Shown: positions 1 through 6,033 of the stretch, in pieces
Layout of the letters: the number at the start of each line of letters is the position of its first letter
Position numbering within the stretch: position 1 is the first letter of the stretch
Assembly: GCA_937922175.1 (NCBI GenBank)
Contig: CAKZUU010000216.1
Location: 1-6,469, forward strand
DNA length: 6,469 bases
Source of the DNA: an uncultured Gemmataceae bacterium
GTDB lineage: Bacteria; Planctomycetota; Planctomycetia; Gemmatales; Gemmataceae
Direction of reading: 5' to 3'
Made by a program: the position numbers and the translations under genes
The notes under the pieces: model-generated
Database searches by the model: none
What the model was told of the DNA's origin: nothing
What the model saw: the letters and a program-made list of their open reading frames with translations, nothing else

Positions 1-1404
1 CGCCGCGATTTTTTCGGACGTGACAACATGACCGAACAGTGTGAACGCTGAAGCGTCCTCGATAGACACGTCCACAAAGCGGCCGATGAGCCGTTCGTTC
101 CCCTCGAATACGACGATGTGATCCGTCCAGGACCGGCCGGTCAGTTGCGTCGGACCTTCGGGATGAAGCTGCTTCAACGCGACTTTGCTCGGCCCTTCAA
201 CGAGCACCGAGAGCGTTCGACCGATCCACCGCCGATGATCTTTCAGGCTTTCGGCGTTTTGCGCCGCGAGAAGGTCGTTGTTCCGTCTTCGCTTCACCTC
301 TTCCGGGACATCATCGGGGTACAATTCGTCCGCCTTCGTGCCAGGCCGGGCGCTGTACTTGAAAATGAAGCTGTTCTTGAAACCGCTTTCGCGGACGAGG
401 TCCACGCAGCGGGCGAATTCGTCTTCCGTCTCCCCGCAGAACCCGACGATGAAATCGCTGCTGATAGCGACTTCCGGTACCCTCTCCCGGCATTGGGCCA
501 ACATTTCGCGATAAAACTCGACGGTGTACATCCGCTTCATGCGCTTCAGCACGTTGTTGTCGCCATGCTGTGCGGGAACATGGAGATATTTGCTGACCTT
601 CGGCAAATCGCGCATCGCATCGAGTAGATCACGGGACATGTCACGCGGGAAATTCGTGATGAATTTAATGCGTTCGACTCCCGGAATGGGACTGATTTGT
701 TCGAGCAAATCACTCAGCCGAGTGACCCGGCCGTCGCCGTGGACATAACGGTAACTGTTCACCGTCTGACCGACCAAGGTGATCTCGACGCAACCTTGGT
801 CGGCCAATTGTCGGACCTCCGCCACAATATGCGCCGGAGGTCGGCTCTGCTCCGGACCACGGACGGAGGGCACGATACAGTACGTGCAGAATTTGTCGCA
901 GCCGAATTGCGTTCGAACATAGGCTTGGAAAGGAGTCGGTCGCATTCCCGGTTCGCGCAACGGGTCATAGCTCTCAAAACTCTCGGTCACCTCCGGCCGG
1001 GATCCCTCGGTCCGACCCAAGCTGACGGCCATCTGGTGTTCGCCGGTGGTCTGGACCCGAGCGATCAATTCCGGTAACAGACGGAGTTGCCCCGGTCCAC
1101 ACACGATATCCACATGCGGCGCCCGCTGCCGAATCAACTCCTGATCCTTTTGCGCCATGCATCCGAGGACGCCGATGACCTTGTCCGGACGACGAGCTTT
1201 CCACCCGCGTAGCCGTCCCAGGGCGGAGTAAATCTTGTCTTCAGCGTGCTGCCGAACCGAACAGGTGTTGAAAAGGATGACGTCCGCCTCCCGCCAACTC
1301 GTCGTGAGCGTGTAGCCGATCGAGCGCAGTGAGCCAACCACCAGCTCACTGTCGAGGACGTTCATCTGACAGCCGACCGTCTCGATATAGAGTTTCTTCC
1401 CCAT
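1..1404 (-). CDS. miaB: MiaB, tRNA (N6-dimethylallyl-A37) methylthiotransferase, 3' end missing
   Basis: A radical-SAM methylthiotransferase that adds a 2-methylthio group to N6-isopentenyl-adenosine 37 of tRNAs reading UNN codons; cytoplasmic. 468 codons are open from ATG 1404 to the left edge, so the stop lies outside. The N-terminal domain carries the three auxiliary-cluster cysteines C12 (GCQMNVLDS), C48 (NTCSVR) and C82 (GCMAQ). The radical-SAM core has C169, C173 and C176 (CDKFCTYC). A C-terminal TRAM domain spans about residues 392-462. E. coli MiaB has 474 residues, so little is missing. The Q-x-N-V-x-D-S motif and the CSVR context favour MiaB over RimO or MtaB. Several usually invariant positions differ: PAQHGDN for P-x-QSGS at 277-283, and GFCGET for GFPGET at 321-326. 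The start is the first ATG before the conserved KLYIETVGCQ; its upstream CAGGA is a weak ribosome binding site. It follows the diguanylate cyclase gene by 72 bases. Confidence 0.95.
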   Translation of the reverse strand, partial: MGKKLYIETVGCQMNVLDSELVVGSLRSIGYTLTTSWREADVILFNTCSVRQHAEDKIYSALGRLRGWKARRPDKVIGVLGCMAQKDQELIRQRAPHVDIVCGPGQLRLLPELIARVQTTGEHQMAVSLGRTEGSRPEVTESFESYDPLREPGMRPTPFQAYVRTQFGCDKFCTYCIVPSVRGPEQSRPPAHIVAEVRQLADQGCVEITLVGQTVNSYRYVHGDGRVTRLSDLLEQISPIPGVERIKFITNFPRDMSRDLLDAMRDLPKVSKYLHVPAQHGDNNVLKRMKRMYTVEFYREMLAQCRERVPEVAISSDFIVGFCGETEDEFARCVDLVRESGFKNSFIFKYSARPGTKADELYPDDVPEEVKRRRNNDLLAAQNAESLKDHRRWIGRTLSVLVEGPSKVALKQLHPEGPTQLTGRSWTDHIVVFEGNERLIGRFVDVSIEDASAFTLFGHVVTSEKIAA

Positions 1405-1456
1405 GTCCTGATTTTACGTGATGGGACGCTGGGTGGGAAACGTCGACCGAGGCTTC

Positions 1457-1474
1457 CCGACCTGATGCGGTCGG
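1457..1474 (-). terminator. Short hairpin between the diguanylate cyclase gene and miaB
   Basis: A perfect 6-bp inverted repeat, CCGACC (1457-1462) and GGTCGG (1469-1474), with a 6-base loop. It begins 2 bases past the cyclase stop codon. No T-tract follows on the minus strand, so it is not a classical intrinsic terminator. It could attenuate transcription into miaB or stabilise the upstream mRNA end, or be chance in GC-rich DNA. Confidence 0.3.
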
Positions 1475-1476
1475 TC

Positions 1477-2367
1477 TCAGAACTCCACCCGATTCCGCCC
1501 TGCTTGTTTCGCGTGATACAGCTTTTTGTCGGCACGCTGGATCATTTCCGTCGTCGTCAATTCCTCGCCGCCCGGAGTCGCGGCGAGACCGAGGCTGGCC
1601 GTCAAACGAAATTCCGCATCGCCGCAGCGAAAAACGTGCTCCTCGATCAGTTGGCGAATCCTCTCCGCGACCTTGGCGGCTTCGGGTAATCCCGTTTCCA
1701 CCAGGACGATCGCGAATTCTTCTCCGCCGTAACGAGCCAAAAGGTCCTCACGTCGGACGACCGAACGAATCAACTGCACCAGTTCGCGAAGCGCAAAATC
1801 CCCCGCGAGGTGCCCGAACTGATCGTTCACGGATTTGAAGTGGTCGATGTCCAACAAAATCAGCGTCACCGGTCGGCGATGACGCTCCGATCTCACTAAC
1901 TCGCGATCGAGAAATTCGGCCAAGGCTCGGCGATTGTGTGCTTGCGTCAAAGCGTCGATGATCGTCAGACGGTAAATTTCTTCGTGATACTCCGCCTCGA
2001 CATTGCCGCCTCCCAGGAAGCGAAAAATCGAATTTCCGACGCGGAGATAATCGCCATCGGCAAGTCGAGTCGGAGAGCGAACCGGGACGTCGTTGACAAA
2101 CGTGCCGTTCGTGCTTCCCAGATCGGAGACGAAAACGCCTTCGGGCGTCACGTCGAGCCGAGCATGGCGGCGCGACACGGAATGATCCGGTATACACACG
2201 TCGCAGTCGAAATCCCGACCGATCAGCAGTGGTTTGTCCCGAAGAGCGTAGCGGGTGCCCATCGTCGCACCCACAGGATAAATGTGAATCAGATAGGCCG
2301 GCGTGTCTTTGGTAACCAGCGGCCGGAGCGGAGCAACCCAGGTTTCGGTGACTGGCTTCTCCGACAT
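1477..2367 (-). CDS. FHA-GGDEF diguanylate cyclase
   Basis: A 296-residue cytoplasmic protein predicted to condense two GTP into cyclic di-GMP. The N-terminal FHA domain (about residues 25-118) has the phosphothreonine-binding signature: GRD at 50-52, S65-x-x-H68 and GSTNGT at 84-89. The GGDEF domain (about 135-296) has LLDIDHFKSVND at 171-182, with metal ligand D173, and the active-site motif GGEEF at 214-218. An inhibitory I-site, R205-x-x-D208, sits five residues before GGEEF, so product feedback inhibition is likely. No membrane segment is seen. The frame is open upstream to 2745, but that extension lies inside the preceding gene and reads as low-quality sequence. ATG 2367 directly precedes the FHA fold and is the better start, although its ribosome binding site is weak. 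By analogy with FHA domains elsewhere, a Ser/Thr kinase probably supplies the controlling phosphorylation; no kinase gene is in the window. Confidence 0.93.
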   Translation of the reverse strand: MSEKPVTETWVAPLRPLVTKDTPAYLIHIYPVGATMGTRYALRDKPLLIGRDFDCDVCIPDHSVSRRHARLDVTPEGVFVSDLGSTNGTFVNDVPVRSPTRLADGDYLRVGNSIFRFLGGGNVEAEYHEEIYRLTIIDALTQAHNRRALAEFLDRELVRSERHRRPVTLILLDIDHFKSVNDQFGHLAGDFALRELVQLIRSVVRREDLLARYGGEEFAIVLVETGLPEAAKVAERIRQLIEEHVFRCGDAEFRLTASLGLAATPGGEELTTTEMIQRADKKLYHAKQAGRNRVEF

Positions 2368-2385
2368 GGCATCGCGCAATTTACC

Positions 2386-2403
2386 CAGGGTCCACAGGGT
2401 CCG
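2386..2403. repeat. Two-copy 9-bp tandem repeat upstream of the diguanylate cyclase
   Basis: CAGGGTCC occurs at 2386-2393 and again at 2395-2402, giving two near-identical 9-bp units that end 19 bases upstream of the cyclase start codon. The spacing would suit binding of a regulator near the transcript start, or the repeat could be chance. No clear -35/-10 pair was found in the 2368-2501 gap. Confidence 0.4.
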
Positions 2404-2501
2404 GACGTCGGATCCTAGGCCCCGGCCACAATATGTTCTTAGGGACTGGAGGGGAAGTCGGCCAATCCGATCATCAGGCGCGCACCCTACCCGTACCGCG
2501 A

Positions 2502-4124
2502 TCACGGCTTGATGGGTACCGCCGCACTTTTGATGCCGATGAGGTGTCCTTCCGGCTTGGTCAAGTCGATCAGTTGCGGCTCGGGAGAGATTACTTCGCC
2601 AATATTCCCCGCCAGATCGCGACCCGTGACGCGGAGATAGACTCGGTACGGCAATCGTTGATTGAGCTTCCAAGCAAAACTCCCGCTGTTGGCGATCGGC
2701 TGCGGAGTGATCGGGACCCACGGCCCGTTTTTGCTCGTCGCCCATTCCAACACAATCGGTGAAGGAGCCAGATTCTTGTCCGTCGCGCTCCAGCGGAGAA
2801 CGAGCGTCTCCCGTTCCTTCGGATCCTGCAATGGAGCGAACAGCTCCAAGTAGGGCGGGGTTAGATCCACCTCGACGCGTAGTTCGGGCGCGTCGCCCGG
2901 CATAGGCATCCCCTTACTCAATCCGGCCCCGCTCTCCACCACCAGACGAAATCCGTAAACTCCCTCGCCCGGGAGGTTGGCATGGATCGGTGATTGCAAA
3001 TCGGGATCATCGGCGAGTTCTTCCCAGCTGCGGCCGTCATCTCGGGTCATGTACAGCTTCACACTTCGGAGTCCGGACGGCCCCACACGCGGCACCTCGT
3101 ATTCCAAACTGATCTGCGTGCTGTTGATCAGTTGCGTGTTTCGCAGTTCGGGTCGCGGGGCTGTCGATGGACTCGCGGGCGCATTCGTGGCAACCGGCGC
3201 AATGCTCGACGAGGCCGACTCCATTCGCGAGGCGGCCACCGGCAAAGATGGCTCGGGTCGATACGCCGGCTGCAAGTCGCGTGAGGGCGGTTGAAACGGC
3301 GCGCTCTCCACGCCCCGGGCGGGAGGCGGAGGCAATACCGGTTCGTTGGGAACCGTGGGGCCGGCGAGCGGAGAGGTCAGTTCTGGTTGAGCACTGGTCG
3401 TTGGGGGTAGCGTCGGACCCGATACGGAACCAATCGTCTGCGAAGCCTGTCCCATGTTTCCCGCCACGTCTTGTACCGTCATGCGGATTTGAATCGAACC
3501 AGCAACCGCCGGTCGAAACCGTGTCTGCCCTGCGACCATCGGCGTGATTTGCACCGGAATCCAAGTCCCTGCCGGGTCTCCAGCCGCTCGATGCTCCAGA
3601 CGAAGACTCTCCAATTCTGGATTCGCCTCTTGGAGGTGCCACGTCACGGCGACTTCTTCGCCCACCTTTTCTGCCGAGGTGATTCGCAAAAGTGGCGGCT
3701 GCGTGTCGACGAGAATCACCAGCGCCGGCTTTAATTGATTCAAATCCGACGGCTCACGTTCATTCCGATGACCGACCGTCACCACCTGGAACCAGTACAA
3801 TCCATCCTCCCGAGCCGTGAACGGAAAGAATTGTTGCTCCGGTCGGGCCACCGCGACCTGTTGCCAAGTCCGGCCTTGATCCATCGAGACGAACAAATGC
3901 AATTCGCGGATTTGTTGCGGCCGATTGACGACGATCGGGATCTGAATCGCTCGGTCCTTCATGGGGACGACTTCAGGCGGCAACGTCCCGACGCATGCCA
4001 TCATCCCTGCCACCAGCATCGCTGCGCCGTTCATCACCACGCCCCCCAAAGCACCCCGACCCTCGGCTCCACGGACACCTTGTTCGCGCAGCCTGGACCG
4101 ACTCCCCGGTTGTATCGATGACAT
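2502..4124 (-). CDS. Secreted two-module Asp-box protein with proline-rich linker, function unknown
   Basis: A 540-residue protein; I do not recognise a named family. An arginine-bearing N-terminus (R9, R11, R13, R18, R23) precedes a hydrophobic stretch at about 25-46, consistent with Sec export. Two copies of one module follow, at about 58-231 and 336-520, joined by a Pro/Ser/Ala-rich linker (about 232-335). Each copy has, in order, an Asp-box (SMDQGRTW 80-87; TRDDGRSW 360-367), a D-x-x-PP strand (139-148; 419-428), and a closing D-x-AGN-x-G motif (219-225; 503-509). The Asp-box to PP spacing is 59 residues in both copies. This suggests four beta-sandwich (Ig/Fn3-like) domains and a cell-surface or periplasmic binding role, which is inference. 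The start is uncertain. ATG 4124 gives a signal peptide with a basic n-region but has no ribosome binding site. ATG 4034 (510 residues) has a GGGGGG about 7 bases upstream but loses the basic residues. It is divergent from larB. Confidence 0.85.
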   Translation of the reverse strand: MSSIQPGSRSRLREQGVRGAEGRGALGGVVMNGAAMLVAGMMACVGTLPPEVVPMKDRAIQIPIVVNRPQQIRELHLFVSMDQGRTWQQVAVARPEQQFFPFTAREDGLYWFQVVTVGHRNEREPSDLNQLKPALVILVDTQPPLLRITSAEKVGEEVAVTWHLQEANPELESLRLEHRAAGDPAGTWIPVQITPMVAGQTRFRPAVAGSIQIRMTVQDVAGNMGQASQTIGSVSGPTLPPTTSAQPELTSPLAGPTVPNEPVLPPPPARGVESAPFQPPSRDLQPAYRPEPSLPVAASRMESASSSIAPVATNAPASPSTAPRPELRNTQLINSTQISLEYEVPRVGPSGLRSVKLYMTRDDGRSWEELADDPDLQSPIHANLPGEGVYGFRLVVESGAGLSKGMPMPGDAPELRVEVDLTPPYLELFAPLQDPKERETLVLRWSATDKNLAPSPIVLEWATSKNGPWVPITPQPIANSGSFAWKLNQRLPYRVYLRVTGRDLAGNIGEVISPEPQLIDLTKPEGHLIGIKSAAVPIKP

Positions 4125-4167
4125 CGGTTCGCGCGAGTTTGCACTTCAGAAAAATTTCTCGCCGCGC

Positions 4168-4175
4168 ACAATTGT
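4168..4175. promoter_or_regulatory. 8-bp palindrome overlapping the larB -35 box
   Basis: ACAATTGT is a perfect palindrome that overlaps the first bases of the putative -35 element at 4172. A second dyad, AGAAA-AA-TTTCT, lies at 4148-4159 in the same AT-rich patch. Either could be an operator serving the divergent gene pair; neither matches a regulator site I can name. Confidence 0.25.
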
Positions 4176-4200
4176 TGAAGTTTCCGGCACAACTTACATT
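4172..4200 (+). promoter_or_regulatory. Putative sigma70-type promoter of larB
   Basis: TTGTTG (4172-4177) and TACATT (4195-4200) are separated by 17 bases and match the consensus at 3/6 or better and 4/6. The predicted transcript start near 4207 would leave a leader of about 23 bases before the larB ATG. It lies in the only AT-rich patch of the divergent intergenic region. I found no convincing promoter on the opposite strand for the Asp-box gene. Confidence 0.45.
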
Positions 4201-4229
4201 CTGACTTGTGACCGATTGGGTGTGCGACG

Positions 4230-4994
4230 ATGACGATGAATGCCGAGGAACTGCGACAGGTCCTGGAGCAAGTCCACTGCGGTTCAATGTCGGTGGATCA
4301 GGCATTTCGTCAATTGACGACCCCGCCCTCCGCTGAGCTTCCCTTCGCGACGCTGGACCTGGATCGACATGGTCGCTGTGGCTTTCCCGAAGTGATCTTG
4401 TGTGCCGGAAAAACGCCGGCTTGGGTCGAGGGCGTCGCGCGGCGATTGATCGAAGCGGGCCAATCCTGCTTGGCCACGAGAGTCAGCGATGAGCAAGCGG
4501 CGCATCTGGCCCTCGTTTTCCCCGAGGCCGAGCAAGACAGACTGGCCCGAACGTTCTGGCTGAGGGTCGGGCCAAACACGCCGCCGGTCGGTCGAGTCGC
4601 TGTCATCACAGCAGGGACCGGAGATCTTCCGGTGGCCCGGGAGGCGCTAGTCACCATTCAGGCCATGAGTGTGTCGGCCGATCTGATCGTCGATGTCGGT
4701 GTCGCTGGACTCCACCGGCTGCTTCGACAACGAGAGCGATTCGAGTCCGCCGATGCGATTGTCGTCGCTGCCGGCATGGACGGCGCGCTGCCCAGCGTCG
4801 TCGGGGGGTTGGTCTCTTGCCCCGTGTTCGCGGTTCCGACAAGCATCGGTTACGGGACGGCCTTTGGTGGATTAGCCGCCCTGCTTACCATGCTCAACTC
4901 GTGCTCCGCCAACGTCGCGGTCGTTAACATCGACGCTGGTTTCAAAGCCGGGTACCTGGCGGCCCTGGTCGCCCGACACACTGCCGACTCTTGA
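4230..4994 (+). CDS. larB: LarB, nickel-pincer nucleotide cofactor synthesis (NaAD carboxylase/hydrolase)
   Basis: A 254-residue protein of the PurE-like (AIR carboxylase) superfamily. LarB carboxylates nicotinic acid adenine dinucleotide at C5 and releases AMP, giving pyridinium-3,5-biscarboxylic acid mononucleotide for LarE and LarC. An N-terminal helical region (about 5-32) precedes family motifs: RCGFPEVILCAGKT (49-62), TAGTGDLPVA (127-136), DVGVAGLHRLL (155-165), AGMDGALPSVVGGL (181-194), VPTSIGYG (202-209) and MLNSC (221-225). C225 probably corresponds to the catalytic cysteine of characterised LarB, by motif position only. Departures from the usual motifs are AGTGD for AGTSD, GMDGALP for GMEGALP, and NIDAGFKAG for NIDNGFGA near 233-241. 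No larC, larE or larA is in the window, so it looks isolated; larB standing alone is known in other genomes. A second in-frame ATG at 4236 is an alternative start. It converges on the lipoprotein gene. Confidence 0.93.
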   Translation: MTMNAEELRQVLEQVHCGSMSVDQAFRQLTTPPSAELPFATLDLDRHGRCGFPEVILCAGKTPAWVEGVARRLIEAGQSCLATRVSDEQAAHLALVFPEAEQDRLARTFWLRVGPNTPPVGRVAVITAGTGDLPVAREALVTIQAMSVSADLIVDVGVAGLHRLLRQRERFESADAIVVAAGMDGALPSVVGGLVSCPVFAVPTSIGYGTAFGGLAALLTMLNSCSANVAVVNIDAGFKAGYLAALVARHTADS

Positions 4995-5035
4995 GAGATC
5001 GACGATGACCCGGCGGTAGTGTTGACAATCGACGC

Positions 5036-5052
5036 CGAGCGGTTCGCGCTTG
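5036..5052. terminator. Weak hairpin between convergent larB and lipoprotein genes
   Basis: A 6-bp stem with one G-U pair (5036-5041 with 5047-5052) and a 5-base loop lies in the 78-base gap between the two convergent stop codons. A second 5-bp dyad, TAGGG/CCCTA, follows at about 5053-5072. Neither has a T-tract. The position suits a bidirectional terminator, but the structures are weak. Confidence 0.25.
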
Positions 5053-5072
5053 TAGGGTCTTGCTGCTCCCTA

Positions 5073-5774
5073 TCATTGCGGCGGCGGCAAAAGCGGTCCG
5101 GCCGACTCCGCCCCTCGCAACTTCGGGTTCGGATTCGGGGGCGGCAAGTCTTGCTCGACCGGCATCACTGGAGGCGACGTCTTTTGCCATTTCCGCTTGA
5201 TCGGAATGTCCTGATACGAGATCGGGGCAAGGGGTGGAAGTTCGGCCGCTTTCTCTGACGAAGCACTGCCTGGAGGCGGATCTAACTCCGGCAAACTTCC
5301 TCCGGATGTCGAATGGCTCGCCGGCTTGACCCCCTTGCCCGGCGCTGCTGACGAGAGGTTGGAACTAGTCGCGATCGGCAACGGGTCACGAGAATTCGCT
5401 TCCGGGGGAGTTAAAACTTCTCCACTCGCACGACGGCCCTGATCGTTCGCTGCGATCGCGCCTTGGTTCAGAGTCGCCCGCTCTTTGGCTGCTCCGCTCA
5501 GCGATTCCGGCCGAATCGGTAAAGGCGATGCCGCCGTTGGCAAGCAGTTCGTTCCGGGCGTCGACGCGGGAGAGGATCCCGCCGAAGGCGCCGTCGCGGT
5601 ATTGCCGGGTGGACGTGTGGTCACGGAACCCGAGGGCGTCGGCCTCCACATGGGCGACGGCGAGTTGGGACGCGCTCCCAAACCCGACGACGTACTCCAA
5701 CACCCCGCCGCACCAAGGCACAGCAGCCCGCTGACACTCAGCCAAGCCACGCGCCGCCCCTTCCCTGAGTGCAT
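5073..5774 (-). CDS. Proline-rich lipoprotein, function unknown
   Basis: A 233-residue predicted lipoprotein. Basic residues K5, R7 and R8 precede a hydrophobic stretch (9-20) and a lipobox ending AAGC, so C25 is the likely lipidated cysteine. The mature part is rich in Pro, Ser, Ala and Gly with no recognisable domain and is probably disordered. The one stretch of mixed composition is ISYQDIPIKRKWQ at 185-197, followed by a polyproline-ending tail. The start is well supported. ATG 5774 has a strong purine-rich site (GAGGGGGAAG) upstream and places the signal peptide at the very N-terminus. The frame stays open to a TTG at 5891, but that codon lies inside the -35 box of the gene's own promoter. 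A role such as spanning or anchoring in the envelope is only a guess. It converges on larB and lies downstream of the DUF1501 gene on the same strand. Confidence 0.85.
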   Translation of the reverse strand: MHSGKGRRVAWLSVSGLLCLGAAGCWSTSSGLGARPNSPSPMWRPTPSGSVTTRPPGNTATAPSAGSSPASTPGTNCLPTAASPLPIRPESLSGAAKERATLNQGAIAANDQGRRASGEVLTPPEANSRDPLPIATSSNLSSAAPGKGVKPASHSTSGGSLPELDPPPGSASSEKAAELPPLAPISYQDIPIKRKWQKTSPPVMPVEQDLPPPNPNPKLRGAESAGPLLPPPQ

Positions 5775-5785
5775 CGTTACTTCCC

Positions 5786-5801
5786 CCTCGATCCTTCGAG
5801 G
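5786..5801 (-). promoter_or_regulatory. Hairpin overlapping the lipoprotein ribosome binding site
   Basis: In the lipoprotein mRNA, CCTCGA (5801-5796) can pair with TCGAGG (5791-5786) around a 4-base AGGA loop. The 3' arm contains the GAGG (5789-5786) of the ribosome binding site, about 11 bases before the ATG. If it forms, it would lower translation initiation. This is a structural reading only; GC-rich leaders form such hairpins by chance. Confidence 0.35.
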
Positions 5802-5863
5802 ATGTGACTCGACTGTGCCCCGGTGACGCCGTCCGAACAGGCTTTCAAACCCAGTGTCGGCGG

Positions 5864-5891
5864 ACCATAACGCCTCGGAGTTCGTTGTCAA
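5864..5891 (-). promoter_or_regulatory. Sigma70-type promoter of the lipoprotein gene
   Basis: On the minus strand a perfect TTGACA (5891-5886) is followed, after 16 bases, by TATGGT (5869-5864), which matches the -10 consensus at 4/6. Transcription would start near 5857, giving a leader of about 80 bases before ATG 5774. The lipoprotein therefore probably has its own promoter and need not depend on DUF1501 read-through. Confidence 0.65.
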
Positions 5892-5941
5892 GCCGAACTA
5901 TTTCAGAAGATCGGACCAACGAGGTGACCGGACCTTGTCCC

Positions 5942-5980
5942 CGTCTCTCGAGCGACAGGTCGAAATCGATCGCTCGGACG
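5942..5980. repeat. Imperfect inverted repeat downstream of the DUF1501 gene
   Basis: CGAGCGA (5949-5955) and TCGCTCG (5970-5976) form a perfect 7-bp stem. Outside a 3-base bulge, CGTC (5942-5945) pairs with GACG (5977-5980). A small TCG/CGA stem (5960-5962 with 5967-5969) closes on a 4-base loop inside. It lies 54 bases past the DUF1501 stop and about 50 bases before the lipoprotein -35 box. A role in ending DUF1501 transcription is plausible, but no T-tract follows. The rest of 5892-6033 shows no gene or other signal. Confidence 0.35.
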
Positions 5981-6033
5981 CGACGCGCATTCGTCAACCG
6001 GCTTCCGAACCATCGATCTCGAACGAACTCACG

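Noticed and set aside
118..627. Plus-strand open frame of 169 codons opposite miaB
   Set aside because: It is antisense to clear MiaB coding sequence with conserved motifs and shows no domain of its own.
2368..2745. In-frame 126-codon extension upstream of the diguanylate cyclase start
   Set aside because: Its upstream part overlaps the end of the Asp-box gene in another frame. The encoded sequence has no FHA or other domain character, and ATG 2367 sits directly before the FHA fold.
3037..3642. Minus-strand open frame of 201 codons inside the Asp-box gene
   Set aside because: It lies in another frame of the same strand within the linker and module region. Its Arg/Gly/Ser-rich composition is typical of a shifted reading of GC-rich coding DNA.
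3735..4121. Plus-strand open frame of 128 codons opposite the start of the Asp-box gene
   Set aside because: It is His/Arg/Pro-rich antisense sequence with no recognisable motif, and the opposite strand shows a repeated module and signal peptide.
5485..5826. Plus-strand open frame of 113 codons opposite the lipoprotein gene
   Set aside because: The minus strand has a promoter, ribosome binding site and lipobox; the plus-strand frame has none and is a shadow of the low-complexity coding sequence.
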